Below are positions 57,590 through 64,000 of a stretch of 64,000 nt of DNA, in pieces. Both the position numbers and the translations under genes were made by a program. Every line of letters begins with the position of its first letter. The first letter of the stretch is position 1. The stretch covers positions 4,188,001 to 4,252,000 of the forward strand of contig NZ_JAAQRC020000001.1 in the NCBI RefSeq assembly GCF_019216885.1. Direction: 5' to 3'. Below the pieces are notes generated by a model. That model did not search any database. It saw only the letters and a program-made list of their open reading frames with translations, and was not told the DNA's origin. The stretch comes from Methylobacterium sp. SyP6R (GTDB lineage: Bacteria > Pseudomonadota > Alphaproteobacteria > Rhizobiales > Beijerinckiaceae).

Positions 57590-57952
57590 ATGTCAGTGAA
57601 GGACTACGACCCGCCTGGGTTCATTAAGGACTGCTTCATGTTCCGGGTGCGCGACGACGCCTGGAAGGCGAGGGGTCTTGGTCCTCTGACCCGTTACCTG
57701 ACCGATCAACTCGGTCCAGAGAACGTCTCGTTCGCCTACTACCGGAGCAAGGGTCACAAGCGGGTGTACGTCCGGGACGACCGCACCGCGACGTTGCTGC
57801 GGATGCTCATCTCCGACTGCCTGCGCCCAACAGATCTGGGGACAGGCGAGACGTACGAGCGGATCGAGCGCTTCGTCTTCAACTCCGAACTACCCGAGCA
57901 GTACCAATCCGCGGACTACTCTCTAAGCGCCGGGAGTGGTTCCAGCCATTAA
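57590..57952 (+). CDS. hypothetical protein in the island
   Basis: A 120-residue protein (129 if ATG 57560 is used). It is alpha/beta by pattern: DYDPPGFIKDCFMFRVRDDA, LTDQLGPENVSFAYYRSKGH, KRVYVRDDRTATLLRMLISD, ERIERFVFNSELPEQ. No motif or family is recognised. It follows the integrase by 121 bases in the same direction and may be cotranscribed, as accessory proteins of integrases often are; that is inference only. Confidence 0.6.
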   Translation: MSVKDYDPPGFIKDCFMFRVRDDAWKARGLGPLTRYLTDQLGPENVSFAYYRSKGHKRVYVRDDRTATLLRMLISDCLRPTDLGTGETYERIERFVFNSELPEQYQSADYSLSAGSGSSH

Positions 57953-58295
57953 AGCCGCCCATTTGGGGCTTGGTTAAATAGCGAGTGACCCTTATTCTTT
58001 TACAGGCCAGGGCCCACAGCAAGTTTGAAATCAAGCTTCTGGGCGAGATTCTGGCCTGAGTCCCCGAGATCGCGCCGGCCACGGTTGCCTTCCCTGTTTT
58101 ATTGAATCGACATGTTCTGACAATACATCGTCACCAGCCACGAAAAGTACAGCGGAGTCCGCCCAGGCGATCGCTGATGAGACTACTCTAGGGACGGAGC
58201 AGACGCTTCACTCTAGTCGCCGCCACTGGCTAAATGTGATCAGTGGATATACCGCCCCGAGCACCAGCAGTCTGCGGTGCCAGGGTAAATAGTCG
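57953..58295. other. intergenic region in the island
   Basis: A 343-base gap with no credible gene. TTCTGACAAT at 58115-58124 repeats the core of the tandem TGTCTGACAATG found before the integrase (56160-56183), so it may be a further integrase-binding site. Otherwise I see nothing in it. Confidence 0.35.
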
Positions 58296-58496
58296 ATGAG
58301 ACTCCGAGAAATCACATCAGCACCCGCGGTCCGTCGCCCTGAACCACCTTCGGGTACGAAACCGCCCCTCTCACCGGAACAGGCCCGCCGCGCCTCCGAG
58401 CGCAAGGCTACCGTAGCGAGACAGATGCGCGATGAGGACATGCGCCACAACGTCAAGCTAGGCGACCTGCGAGACAAACTGAATCAGAGCACCTGA
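58296..58496 (+). CDS. possible small basic protein
   Basis: A 66-residue reading frame, Pro-rich at the start (APAVRRPEPPSGTKPPLSPE) and charged, helical at the end (QARRASERKATVARQMRDED, MRHNVKLGDLRDKLNQ). The second half could be a coiled coil. No family or ribosome binding site of note was found. It lies between unrelated island genes; coding is plausible, not proven. Confidence 0.45.
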   Translation: MRLREITSAPAVRRPEPPSGTKPPLSPEQARRASERKATVARQMRDEDMRHNVKLGDLRDKLNQST

Positions 58497-58714
58497 TTTC
58501 GGTTGCCAGGAGGGAGCTTCGACGAGCCGCCTTGTCGAGTGAATCTGCGACATTGGCGGTGCCGCGCCACCGCATCTGTCCCGTCCGAAGCGCGGCGGCG
58601 TTGAGGTTCACAGGCGCGTAGAACGTCTTAACACCCGTAAATCTGAGTGTGTGCAACAATCAATAAATACATTTATCCCGGTCGATTTCCCGGCGTGCAA
58701 ATTGTAGGAAGGTC

Positions 58715-59017
58715 ATGTACGGATACCAACTACTCAACACATTCGAGCGCGCGCAAGCCCTCGGTTTGACCGACTCCCGAGCCGCATTCTCGATCCGGTG
58801 GTGCGGGATGAGCGAGGATCTACTTCGCGACTACGGCCGGCGGGACGGTAGCGTGGCACGGGTGAATCATCGTGTGGTTGAGCGCGTACGTCACCGGCTC
58901 GCTGAAGCTGCCGACCTGTTGCCAGACGAGGTCGCTTCTCAGGTGCGCGAGATCGATGCGACCATCCTCCGGGATGTACACGTCGCTGACCTTCTCGGAA
59001 GGCGCGCGGTTCGATGA
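58715..59017 (+). CDS. DUF6626-like small protein
   Basis: A 100-residue protein. The first half, YGYQLLNTFERAQALGLTDS then RAAFSIRWCGMSEDLLRDYG, recalls the small DUF6626 proteins of Hyphomicrobiales; this link is from memory and not certain. The second half is helical and charged (VNHRVVERVRHRLAEAADLL). GTAGGAAGG sits seven bases before ATG 58715. Its stop overlaps the next gene's start (ATGA), so the two are coupled. The role is unknown. Confidence 0.65.
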   Translation: MYGYQLLNTFERAQALGLTDSRAAFSIRWCGMSEDLLRDYGRRDGSVARVNHRVVERVRHRLAEAADLLPDEVASQVREIDATILRDVHVADLLGRRAVR

Positions 59018-59250
59018 CGGCGTTCCGAATTTCCCTCGTCGTCGCAGCGACCGACCTCGTGAATCTCGTAGCCGTCCTGAATCTGAAAACCAGTGATGGA
59101 TACGTCGAGAGGGAAGTCCGAATCGATGAGGAGCGGTGGTTGGTGATGGTGGCGGTGACGGACCGTGAAGCGGCAGCAATGGTGCGACGCTGGGTCAGTA
59201 ATGGTCTGTGTCTACGTCCAGTATTTGCGCTTAGAGCACAAGAAGTGTGA
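59014..59250 (+). CDS. small hypothetical protein, coupled to the preceding gene
   Basis: A 78-residue protein: ISLVVAATDLVNLVAVLNLK, VEREVRIDEERWLVMVAVTD, REAAAMVRRWVSNGLCLRPV. The strand-strand-helix alternation suggests a compact alpha/beta fold. ATG 59014 overlaps the DUF6626-like stop by four bases, which supports both as real genes of one operon. No family recognised. After its stop, 59251-59480 is AT-rich and empty. Confidence 0.6.
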   Translation: MTAFRISLVVAATDLVNLVAVLNLKTSDGYVEREVRIDEERWLVMVAVTDREAAAMVRRWVSNGLCLRPVFALRAQEV

Positions 59251-59480
59251 GCGGCCACTCCGGACGGCTTCCAGGCCCTTGCGAATAAAATCTCAACAGT
59301 CTTCACCCCAGATTTTTTATGTACAACTGTAGACACTTGGATTGATTGTAGTTAGACAACAGATCATGACCAACTCTTGAATTTTGTAATATCGTCTATG
59401 AATATAGAATATTATTGTGAAAACGAGGCTATTATATGCAAATGACTAAGCGCACGGGACGATCCAGGCTGAGGCTGCCA

Positions 59481-60317
59481 TTATTTGGTCTCAGATTTCC
59501 GTCGCGATGGGCTGCGTCGGCGACGAGGAGCGCGATGTGGCATTCGAGGTCTTTCCGGCAATGCTTGATTGCGCACCCAGCAATGCCAAAAATCGGAAGC
59601 AAATTTGTTGAGAATTGATACAGATTTCTCAAGATGGTATAACTCATCCACTATTCTCATATTGTTATTCCGAAGTTTTTCGACAAACGCTTGTGCTCTG
59701 AAGTTTTCTCGATCAAGGTAAACATTAAAATGATCAATTGAATAATTTATTTTTATTGGACTGTGGATGGCATTGTTGCGAATGTCTTCTAATTTTTCAG
59801 CCTGATCCAATAGAAAAATAATGTGATCGAAAATGGCGTAAGAGCGTTCTGCTTGATCGTCAGTAAGCATATCGGGATGATGCGCTCGCACGATAAATTT
59901 TATTTTGGCAGCCTCTCTCAACATGTATCTTTGAGTGCGGTCGGAAGTAGTTACATTCCAAACTGCCACAGCCTCCTCATTATTGCCTTCAAATATCGTC
60001 CAGAAAAAAGTAGAAAACCATTGCTGAAGTTTGTTCCATTGAATATTGGCTTGACCAATTGCCTCAGCATACGGCCGAAGTGCAGATAAAATTTCCGTTT
60101 TGGTAGGTGGTTTTTCGGAGAAATTAGCTACCCTCTTTGATGGAGCCTCACGACGCTCGAAGCGATTGATGTTTATAATGTCCTCATACGATTGGATGTT
60201 TTCTTGAAGCAATTCGCTGCGCAGCTTGATTTTGTTGATCGGGCGTCGAGATTTGCGCAGCTTCGTCTCTGAACCTTGGCGATGGTCCTTTTTGGTTGCT
60301 TCATCACCGCCCGCCAT
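59481..60317 (-). CDS. AT-rich orphan protein of unknown function
   Basis: A 278-residue, mostly helical protein with clearly lower G+C than the core genome. N-terminus is basic (KKDHRQGSETKLRKSRRPIN); the middle reads ALRPYAEAIGQANIQWNKLQ, QWFSTFFWTIFEGNNEEAVA, REAAKIKFIVRAHHPDMLTD, then FLLDQAEKLEDIRNNAIHSP with a RNxxxH pattern that recalls the catalytic motif of HEPN nucleases. That motif (RNNAIH, about residue 187) makes a HEPN-like fold plausible. The last 25 residues are Arg/Pro-rich and of different composition, as if the 3' end were fused to host DNA. GGGGAAAC precedes ATG 60317. Confidence 0.62.
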   Translation of the reverse strand: MAGGDEATKKDHRQGSETKLRKSRRPINKIKLRSELLQENIQSYEDIININRFERREAPSKRVANFSEKPPTKTEILSALRPYAEAIGQANIQWNKLQQWFSTFFWTIFEGNNEEAVAVWNVTTSDRTQRYMLREAAKIKFIVRAHHPDMLTDDQAERSYAIFDHIIFLLDQAEKLEDIRNNAIHSPIKINYSIDHFNVYLDRENFRAQAFVEKLRNNNMRIVDELYHLEKSVSILNKFASDFWHCWVRNQALPERPRMPHRAPRRRRSPSRRKSETK

Positions 60318-60402
60318 GTTTCCCCAGCCGCAATCGTTAATGTGTACATAGAAGAGCAGTGTCACATTCTGAAAACAAGCCTTAATTGAAGGCTGACCTT
60401 AA

Positions 60403-60513
60403 ACTAGTGCACTGACACGGACAAACGTGCCATGCGCTCCTCAGCCAACTGCCTGCGATCATGAAGGAATTCGACGCGTGCTGTGTACCTTTTGAAGGCG
60501 TCAGTGCACTAGT
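60403..60513. repeat. 111-base element with perfect 14-base inverted ends
   Basis: ACTAGTGCACTGAC (60403-60416) and GTCAGTGCACTAGT (60500-60513) are exact inverted repeats around 83 bases without a gene. Each arm holds the palindrome AGTGCACT. It lies 94 bases beyond the stop of the serine recombinase gene, so it may be a recombination site or a miniature transposable element. No clear target duplication was found. Confidence 0.75.
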
Positions 60514-60607
60514 CGGCCGATTTGAGACGGAGTGCCCCCCTACTGAGCAGCGAGTCCGGTCCACTTCCGACCCCCAGCGCTCCCTCCGATCACCATGAGC
60601 CCAGTAC

Positions 60608-61234
60608 CTACGCTGGCACCTCACCTCGCAACCGGACCGCGATCTTCGCCACCGTGGCCCGGCTACACCCAGTTCCCGCTTGAATCTGTGTCCACGAGAT
60701 CCCTTTAGAGAGCATGGCCGCGATGATGGCGTTCCGTTTGGAATCTTCAGGGCGGCCCTTGTAGCGGCCCTCCGCCTTCGCCTTCGCCTGTCCCTGCTCC
60801 TGCCTTCGACGGCGGTCCTCGTAGTCCTTACGGGCCACAGCGGCGAGAACGTCGAGCATCATGCCGTTGACCGCCTCGAACACCCGAGCGGTGAAGTCAT
60901 CCGGGCCGGCAGTCGCCATCATGTGCGAGGTCGGTAGATCCAGGGCGACGATACGAATGCTACGTGCCGCGATCTCCACCTTCAGCTTCTCCCAGTCATC
61001 GGATGTGAGCCGGGAAAGGCGGTCCACCTGTTCGACGAGGAGCACGTCCCCGGCGCGGGCGTCCTTCAGCAGGCGGAATAGTTCGGGGCGGGCCAGCTTT
61101 GATCCGCTCTCGTTCTCGACGTACCAACTCGCGATGTGCAGGCGATGCTCGCTGGCGAACGCCTCAAGCGATGCCCTGGCGCGCAGGGCATCCTGCTCGG
61201 AGGTGGAAGCCCGAAGGTAGGCACGGACGAACAT
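60608..61234 (-). CDS. serine recombinase (resolvase/invertase family)
   Basis: A 208-residue recombinase. The catalytic domain starts at once: FVRAYLRASTSEQDALRARA with the nucleophile Ser about residue 10-12, ENESGSKLARPELFRLLKDA, DVLLVEQVDRLSRLTSDDWE with the conserved Arg of DRLSR, and the long E helix FEAVNGMMLDVLAAVARKDY. After GRYKGRPEDSKRNAIIAAML comes the C-terminal helix-turn-helix (SKGISWTQIQAGTGCSRATV). It is complete, so probably active, and should act at a site such as the inverted-repeat element downstream. Its relation to the recombinase remnant at 54424 is only at family level. Confidence 0.92.
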   Translation of the reverse strand: MFVRAYLRASTSEQDALRARASLEAFASEHRLHIASWYVENESGSKLARPELFRLLKDARAGDVLLVEQVDRLSRLTSDDWEKLKVEIAARSIRIVALDLPTSHMMATAGPDDFTARVFEAVNGMMLDVLAAVARKDYEDRRRRQEQGQAKAKAEGRYKGRPEDSKRNAIIAAMLSKGISWTQIQAGTGCSRATVAKIAVRLRGEVPA

Positions 61235-61539
61235 CAGAAGGCCCAGTGGTTCATTTGGGATGGTTCACATCATGCCGGTCTGTTTTAAATGGTCAAGATG
61301 GTTTTATAGACTGGCTTGGCTGATGGTGTAGGATGGGCATACCCAAACTGCGGATATGGAGCAGAGGTTCTAATTGGGACAAGCCAAAAATGTTTAGCAT
61401 TTCCTGCCGAACGGTGCTGTAGTGGTGTTATACCGCCTGGGCAACGCCGATAGAGTATCAAACGACTAAGAGTTTGGTGATCACATAAAGCAGGAAGATC
61501 TATCAGGTAAAAAACAAAATATTTGAATGGAGACAGTAA
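61235..61539. other. intergenic region upstream of the AT-rich cassette
   Basis: This 305-base gap separates the divergent recombinase and cassette genes and gets progressively AT-richer toward 61539. It should hold both promoters. A loose direct repeat GGTTCATTTGGGAT / GGTTCACATCAT is at 61247-61275. No gene is seen. Confidence 0.4.
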
Positions 61540-61905
61540 ATGAAAGTGCATCAGAAGGCGACAGGTATCAAGTCTGGTCGTGATGTTGTACAGAAATCGA
61601 ACATCGCGGCGAATCAAATTCTGCATGACGTAGATGCTGCCGGGAGCGTTGAGCAAATCATTGATATTGTGGATAAAAATAGAGATAAAATTACTGAGCA
61701 ATTGCAAATTGTCAAGGAATTTATCGAAAAACAAGCGCGTGAGGATACTATAGCGATAGAAAATGCGATAAGAGAAGCGCAATCTGGTAGTAAGAATAGT
61801 GTTACTAGTATTATAGGTAAACTTTCTCATAACATAGGCGAAATCGCCCAGAAAGTTGGCGCTACTGTCGTAGCGAAGTTAATCGAAAAGCAAATAGGAT
61901 TATAA
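61540..61905 (+). CDS. small helical protein of an AT-rich two-gene cassette
   Basis: A 121-residue protein of unknown family, about one third G+C in sampled stretches against roughly 70% in the core. The N-terminus HQKATGIKSGRDVVQKSNIA has a GxxSGRDVxQ pattern like that seen at the start of some defence- and signalling-associated adaptor proteins; this is a resemblance only. Residues 35-80 are a likely coiled coil (IIDIVDKNRDKITEQLQIVK, EFIEKQAREDTIAIENAIRE); the C-terminus GKLSHNIGEIAQKVGATVVA may be an amphipathic or membrane helix. GGAGACAGTAA precedes the ATG. The next gene starts 31 bases on, so they form an operon. Confidence 0.7.
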   Translation: MKVHQKATGIKSGRDVVQKSNIAANQILHDVDAAGSVEQIIDIVDKNRDKITEQLQIVKEFIEKQAREDTIAIENAIREAQSGSKNSVTSIIGKLSHNIGEIAQKVGATVVAKLIEKQIGL

Positions 61906-61936
61906 TGAGGTCGTCGCATATCGAAGGAGTCTGTTA

Positions 61937-63037
61937 ATGCAAAACAAAAATCGTTCTGAGGGTATTGCTGTTATCGACACATCTAGCCTGTACGCTGCCA
62001 GTCAGTATTTGCAAGAAATGGTTGGACTGGAAAGTTACATTGATAGTACGTACGACAGATGGGGCTCGGATCGTAGAAACATTAAGAAACGTATCGAATC
62101 TCGTTTAAACAGTTTCCTGATGGTGCTTCATAATTTACTTTTGTACAAGGAAATCAGAACGGATTTCGATGTATTGAGTATAGAAAGCGAGTTTTACCGA
62201 GATAATATTGAGTACTTGACTCGTTTGCTATCTGGGACTGTAGAGGTCCGGCCGATGCCTGTTACAATTACAGATGAGGAAATTGCGTTATCTATTATGC
62301 CTATTTTTAGGAAAAACATACGAATTTCTGAGTTCAATGAAACAGAAGAAACGTTTTACGAATCCTATCTCCAATCGCGATTATTCAGAACACAAAAGTC
62401 ATTAGAAAAGTTTGTCAATTTATTTTCGCTTAAAAACCGGGGGGAAGAGTCGCGGAGGCAACTAATGATTGCCGCGAGAACCTTAAGATATTCTGCTCAC
62501 AGCAAATTCATTCAGAGCACGGAAGGGATAGCATCGGCCTTCTGTGCTTCGCCATCAAGAATTGATGTATTAAAAGATTATCTTGATCCAAACAGTTTCA
62601 ATAGGTCAAAAAACGTCCATAACAAATCCGTCGATTTGTTTAGTAAGCTCGGATTGCCTGAAAGTGGATATGATTTTACTGGGTTCGTAACTAAGCCGCT
62701 CACATTGAGCGACCTTAGCAGGTACATTAAACATTTGCATCCACGTGCTGCACTTGAGCTTGTTTTGAAATTACGTGAAACCGATGAGGGGCAATTAATC
62801 CGTGAAACTTGGGCGGAGCGTCTGTGGTCAGCAGGTCCCCATGCTATCGAAGGTTTAAGCGCCCGCGAGCCTACAATCAATGCTTCAATGGAAAATATAA
62901 CGGCCCACCAAGGTGATATATATCAGATAATTGCTGTTACAAGTGGTGCAAAATTCGAAAATTCCCAACAGCCTACGTTGAACGTAGTCGAAGCCAAGAG
63001 TTACATCATAGATAAATTAAAAAATATGGGGCGGTGA
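61937..63037 (+). CDS. PIN-like N-terminus, unknown protein of an AT-rich two-gene cassette
   Basis: A 366-residue protein. It begins EGIAVIDTSSLYAASQYLQE; hydrophobic strand plus DTSS (Asp14) is how PIN-domain nucleases start, but the later acidic residues of the domain cannot be placed with confidence, so this is tentative. The rest is helical and charged: SRLNSFLMVLHNLLLYKEIR, YRDNIEYLTRLLSGTVEVRP, RTQKSLEKFVNLFSLKNRGE, TLSDLSRYIKHLHPRAALEL. No signal peptide or transmembrane segment is seen. AAGGAG lies seven bases before the ATG. It follows the coiled-coil gene in one operon and shares its foreign base composition. A nuclease effector with a small partner is the hypothesis. Confidence 0.7.
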   Translation: MQNKNRSEGIAVIDTSSLYAASQYLQEMVGLESYIDSTYDRWGSDRRNIKKRIESRLNSFLMVLHNLLLYKEIRTDFDVLSIESEFYRDNIEYLTRLLSGTVEVRPMPVTITDEEIALSIMPIFRKNIRISEFNETEETFYESYLQSRLFRTQKSLEKFVNLFSLKNRGEESRRQLMIAARTLRYSAHSKFIQSTEGIASAFCASPSRIDVLKDYLDPNSFNRSKNVHNKSVDLFSKLGLPESGYDFTGFVTKPLTLSDLSRYIKHLHPRAALELVLKLRETDEGQLIRETWAERLWSAGPHAIEGLSAREPTINASMENITAHQGDIYQIIAVTSGAKFENSQQPTLNVVEAKSYIIDKLKNMGR

Positions 63038-63826
63038 TGTTGATCAAAAAATAAATATAATAAATTTATCGTTTATTGCACCAATATATCCTGATTGTTC
63101 TGTTTAAAATGTATTCGCCTTACGCCGGAATTTGATTTGGTAATATTTGAAATATTTTGATGGTTCATTCCGCGTTCCTGACGAGAAAAGCGAGATATTG
63201 GATTAGAACTGTATTCCGTATCCTTGGCGGGCAGAGCGAGACATCAGGGTCAGAGGCGTATTTCGCTTCCGCGCCTAGAAATTTGCAACAATGGCGCGTC
63301 CGAAACTGGCCGATGGGGCCTCGGCCGGTGCGAATCACGGGCCGGTGTGCCTTCGCCTGGGCGATAACGCCGGTCTCCCTTGAGATGTGATGTGCGGGTC
63401 AGGGACAGTCAGGTGTGCTCCACGCTGCTCAAGCTCGTGCACGATGCATTGCGCAGACGTGCATACAGGAACAAATACAGCGACCCTTTCCCGACAGGGC
63501 TGGAGCCTGCGGGGCGGTCGCCGGAGCGAGCGCGTCGTCTGACTAGGGCCATCCTAATAGCCGCCATGGCCATGGGACCTCTGAATCAGCCATTCGCGAG
63601 TTCCTGAATCTAGCGGCGACGATGATCACGACTCGTCGAGCGCGATCATTGCCATGCGGTAGCCGTTCTGAAGAAGGCGAATCAGATTCGAGGACTCGCC
63701 GCCGGTGGCATGAGGAAAGGCGGAAGCTCATCCGGCTTTCCGCCGCCCTGCGAAGGCGGTGAATCAGCCGACTGCTGCCGGCGGATTTTGAACCTGTGAA
63801 CCGCGGCTTCCGAAGCTTCTCGGACC
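63038..63826. other. right edge of the island: non-coding, with a gene remnant
   Basis: No intact gene in 789 bases. G+C rises again from about 63180. On the minus strand 63727-63626 an open stretch reads HATGGESSNLIRLLQNGYRM then AMIALDES and a stop, which looks like the 3' end of a gene whose 5' part is lost. An imperfect hairpin, GGCGGAAGC/GGCTTTCCGCC, lies at 63719-63750. This may be the scar where the island meets the core genome. Confidence 0.4.
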
Positions 63827-64000
63827 CTAGTCCACGATAAAGAGCCGGGCACCATCCTTCGTCCACGATCGATGCGCTGCGTCGCCGAAATCCGACACCG
63901 TGTAGCCCATGCCCTGTTTCATGATGAAGCTGCGACCATCTTTCAGTTCACTCGTCACCTCTCCCTCAATCACGTAGACGATGTGCCCACGATCGCACCA
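63827..64000 (-). CDS. cupin-fold protein, C-terminal part (runs off the right edge)
   Basis: The last 57 residues of a small cupin, ending at TAG 63829-63827. The visible part is WCDRGHIVYVIEGEVTSEL, then KDGRSFIMKQGMGYTVSD and AHRSWTKDGARLFIVD. This matches the C-terminal half of small cupins with a DHCW motif; the W-C at the window edge would be the end of that motif. The metal-binding His of the second motif is AHRS. The 5' part lies outside the window. It has host-like composition, so the island ends before it. Confidence 0.75.
   Translation of the reverse strand, partial: WCDRGHIVYVIEGEVTSELKDGRSFIMKQGMGYTVSDFGDAAHRSWTKDGARLFIVD

Noticed and set aside
63543..63866. A 107-codon minus-strand frame at the right edge.
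   Set aside because: It overlaps the cupin 3' end in the wrong frame and has no family pattern.

Overview
The window is high-G+C chromosomal DNA of an alphaproteobacterium of the order Hyphomicrobiales, most probably Methylobacterium or a close relative. This rests on protein families and repeats, not on a marker gene: a DUF6101 protein, a DUF459 SGNH hydrolase, a bacterial transglutaminase-like cysteine peptidase, a malate:quinone oxidoreductase, a cyanide-insensitive type bd oxidase, and several palindromic intergenic repeats of the kind common in this order. No tRNA, rRNA or CRISPR array was found.

Positions 1-9.7 kb hold housekeeping genes: the 5' part of rsmE, a secreted small protein, ubiA, a cysQ-like phosphatase, fumC, a cupin, mqo and a ThrE-type exporter. 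Positions 9.9-16.5 kb form a respiratory/redox block: poxB followed by cydAB (pyruvate to quinone to oxygen), then on the other strand a catalase-family peroxidase overlapping a cytochrome b561, then a small secreted repeat protein. Positions 16.7-25.0 kb are rich in signalling: two histidine kinases, a FixJ-type regulator and a stand-alone receiver, a DipZ-like thiol-disulfide protein, and an OmpR/kinase pair. Positions 25.2-32.6 kb carry an alpha/beta hydrolase overlapping a cytochrome P460, a membrane class III nucleotide cyclase, a proline-rich secreted protein, a secreted carboxymuconolactone-decarboxylase-like protein and a TonB-dependent siderophore receptor. Positions 33.0-40.3 kb are a gltB-brnT-brnA-GST-gltD cluster, i.e. 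glutamate synthase with a toxin-antitoxin pair and a glutathione transferase between its two subunits. Positions 41-54.2 kb hold a threonine aldolase, an IS5-family element, cell-envelope proteins, an MFS exporter, a short AraC regulator, lipoproteins, a large mechanosensitive channel and a spermidine-synthase-like methyltransferase.

From about 54.25 kb to 63.1 kb the character changes: G+C falls, gene density drops and recombinases appear (a frameshifted serine recombinase remnant, a tyrosine integrase, an intact serine recombinase). This is a genomic island or several nested insertions. Its cargo is mostly unrecognised: a zinc-ribbon protein, two small overlapping genes, an AT-rich orphan on the minus strand, and an AT-rich two-gene cassette (61540-63037) whose larger protein starts with a PIN-like motif. 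That cassette is the best candidate for an undescribed system. The right edge carries the 3' end of a cupin gene.

A second theme is intergenic repeats. At least four palindromic families (A, B, C, D) recur; 28157-28602 is a block of A, B and C end to end. Several copies begin exactly at, and so supply, the stop codon of the neighbouring gene. Family A copies show compensatory changes in their stems. The IS5 element sits inside a copy of family D.
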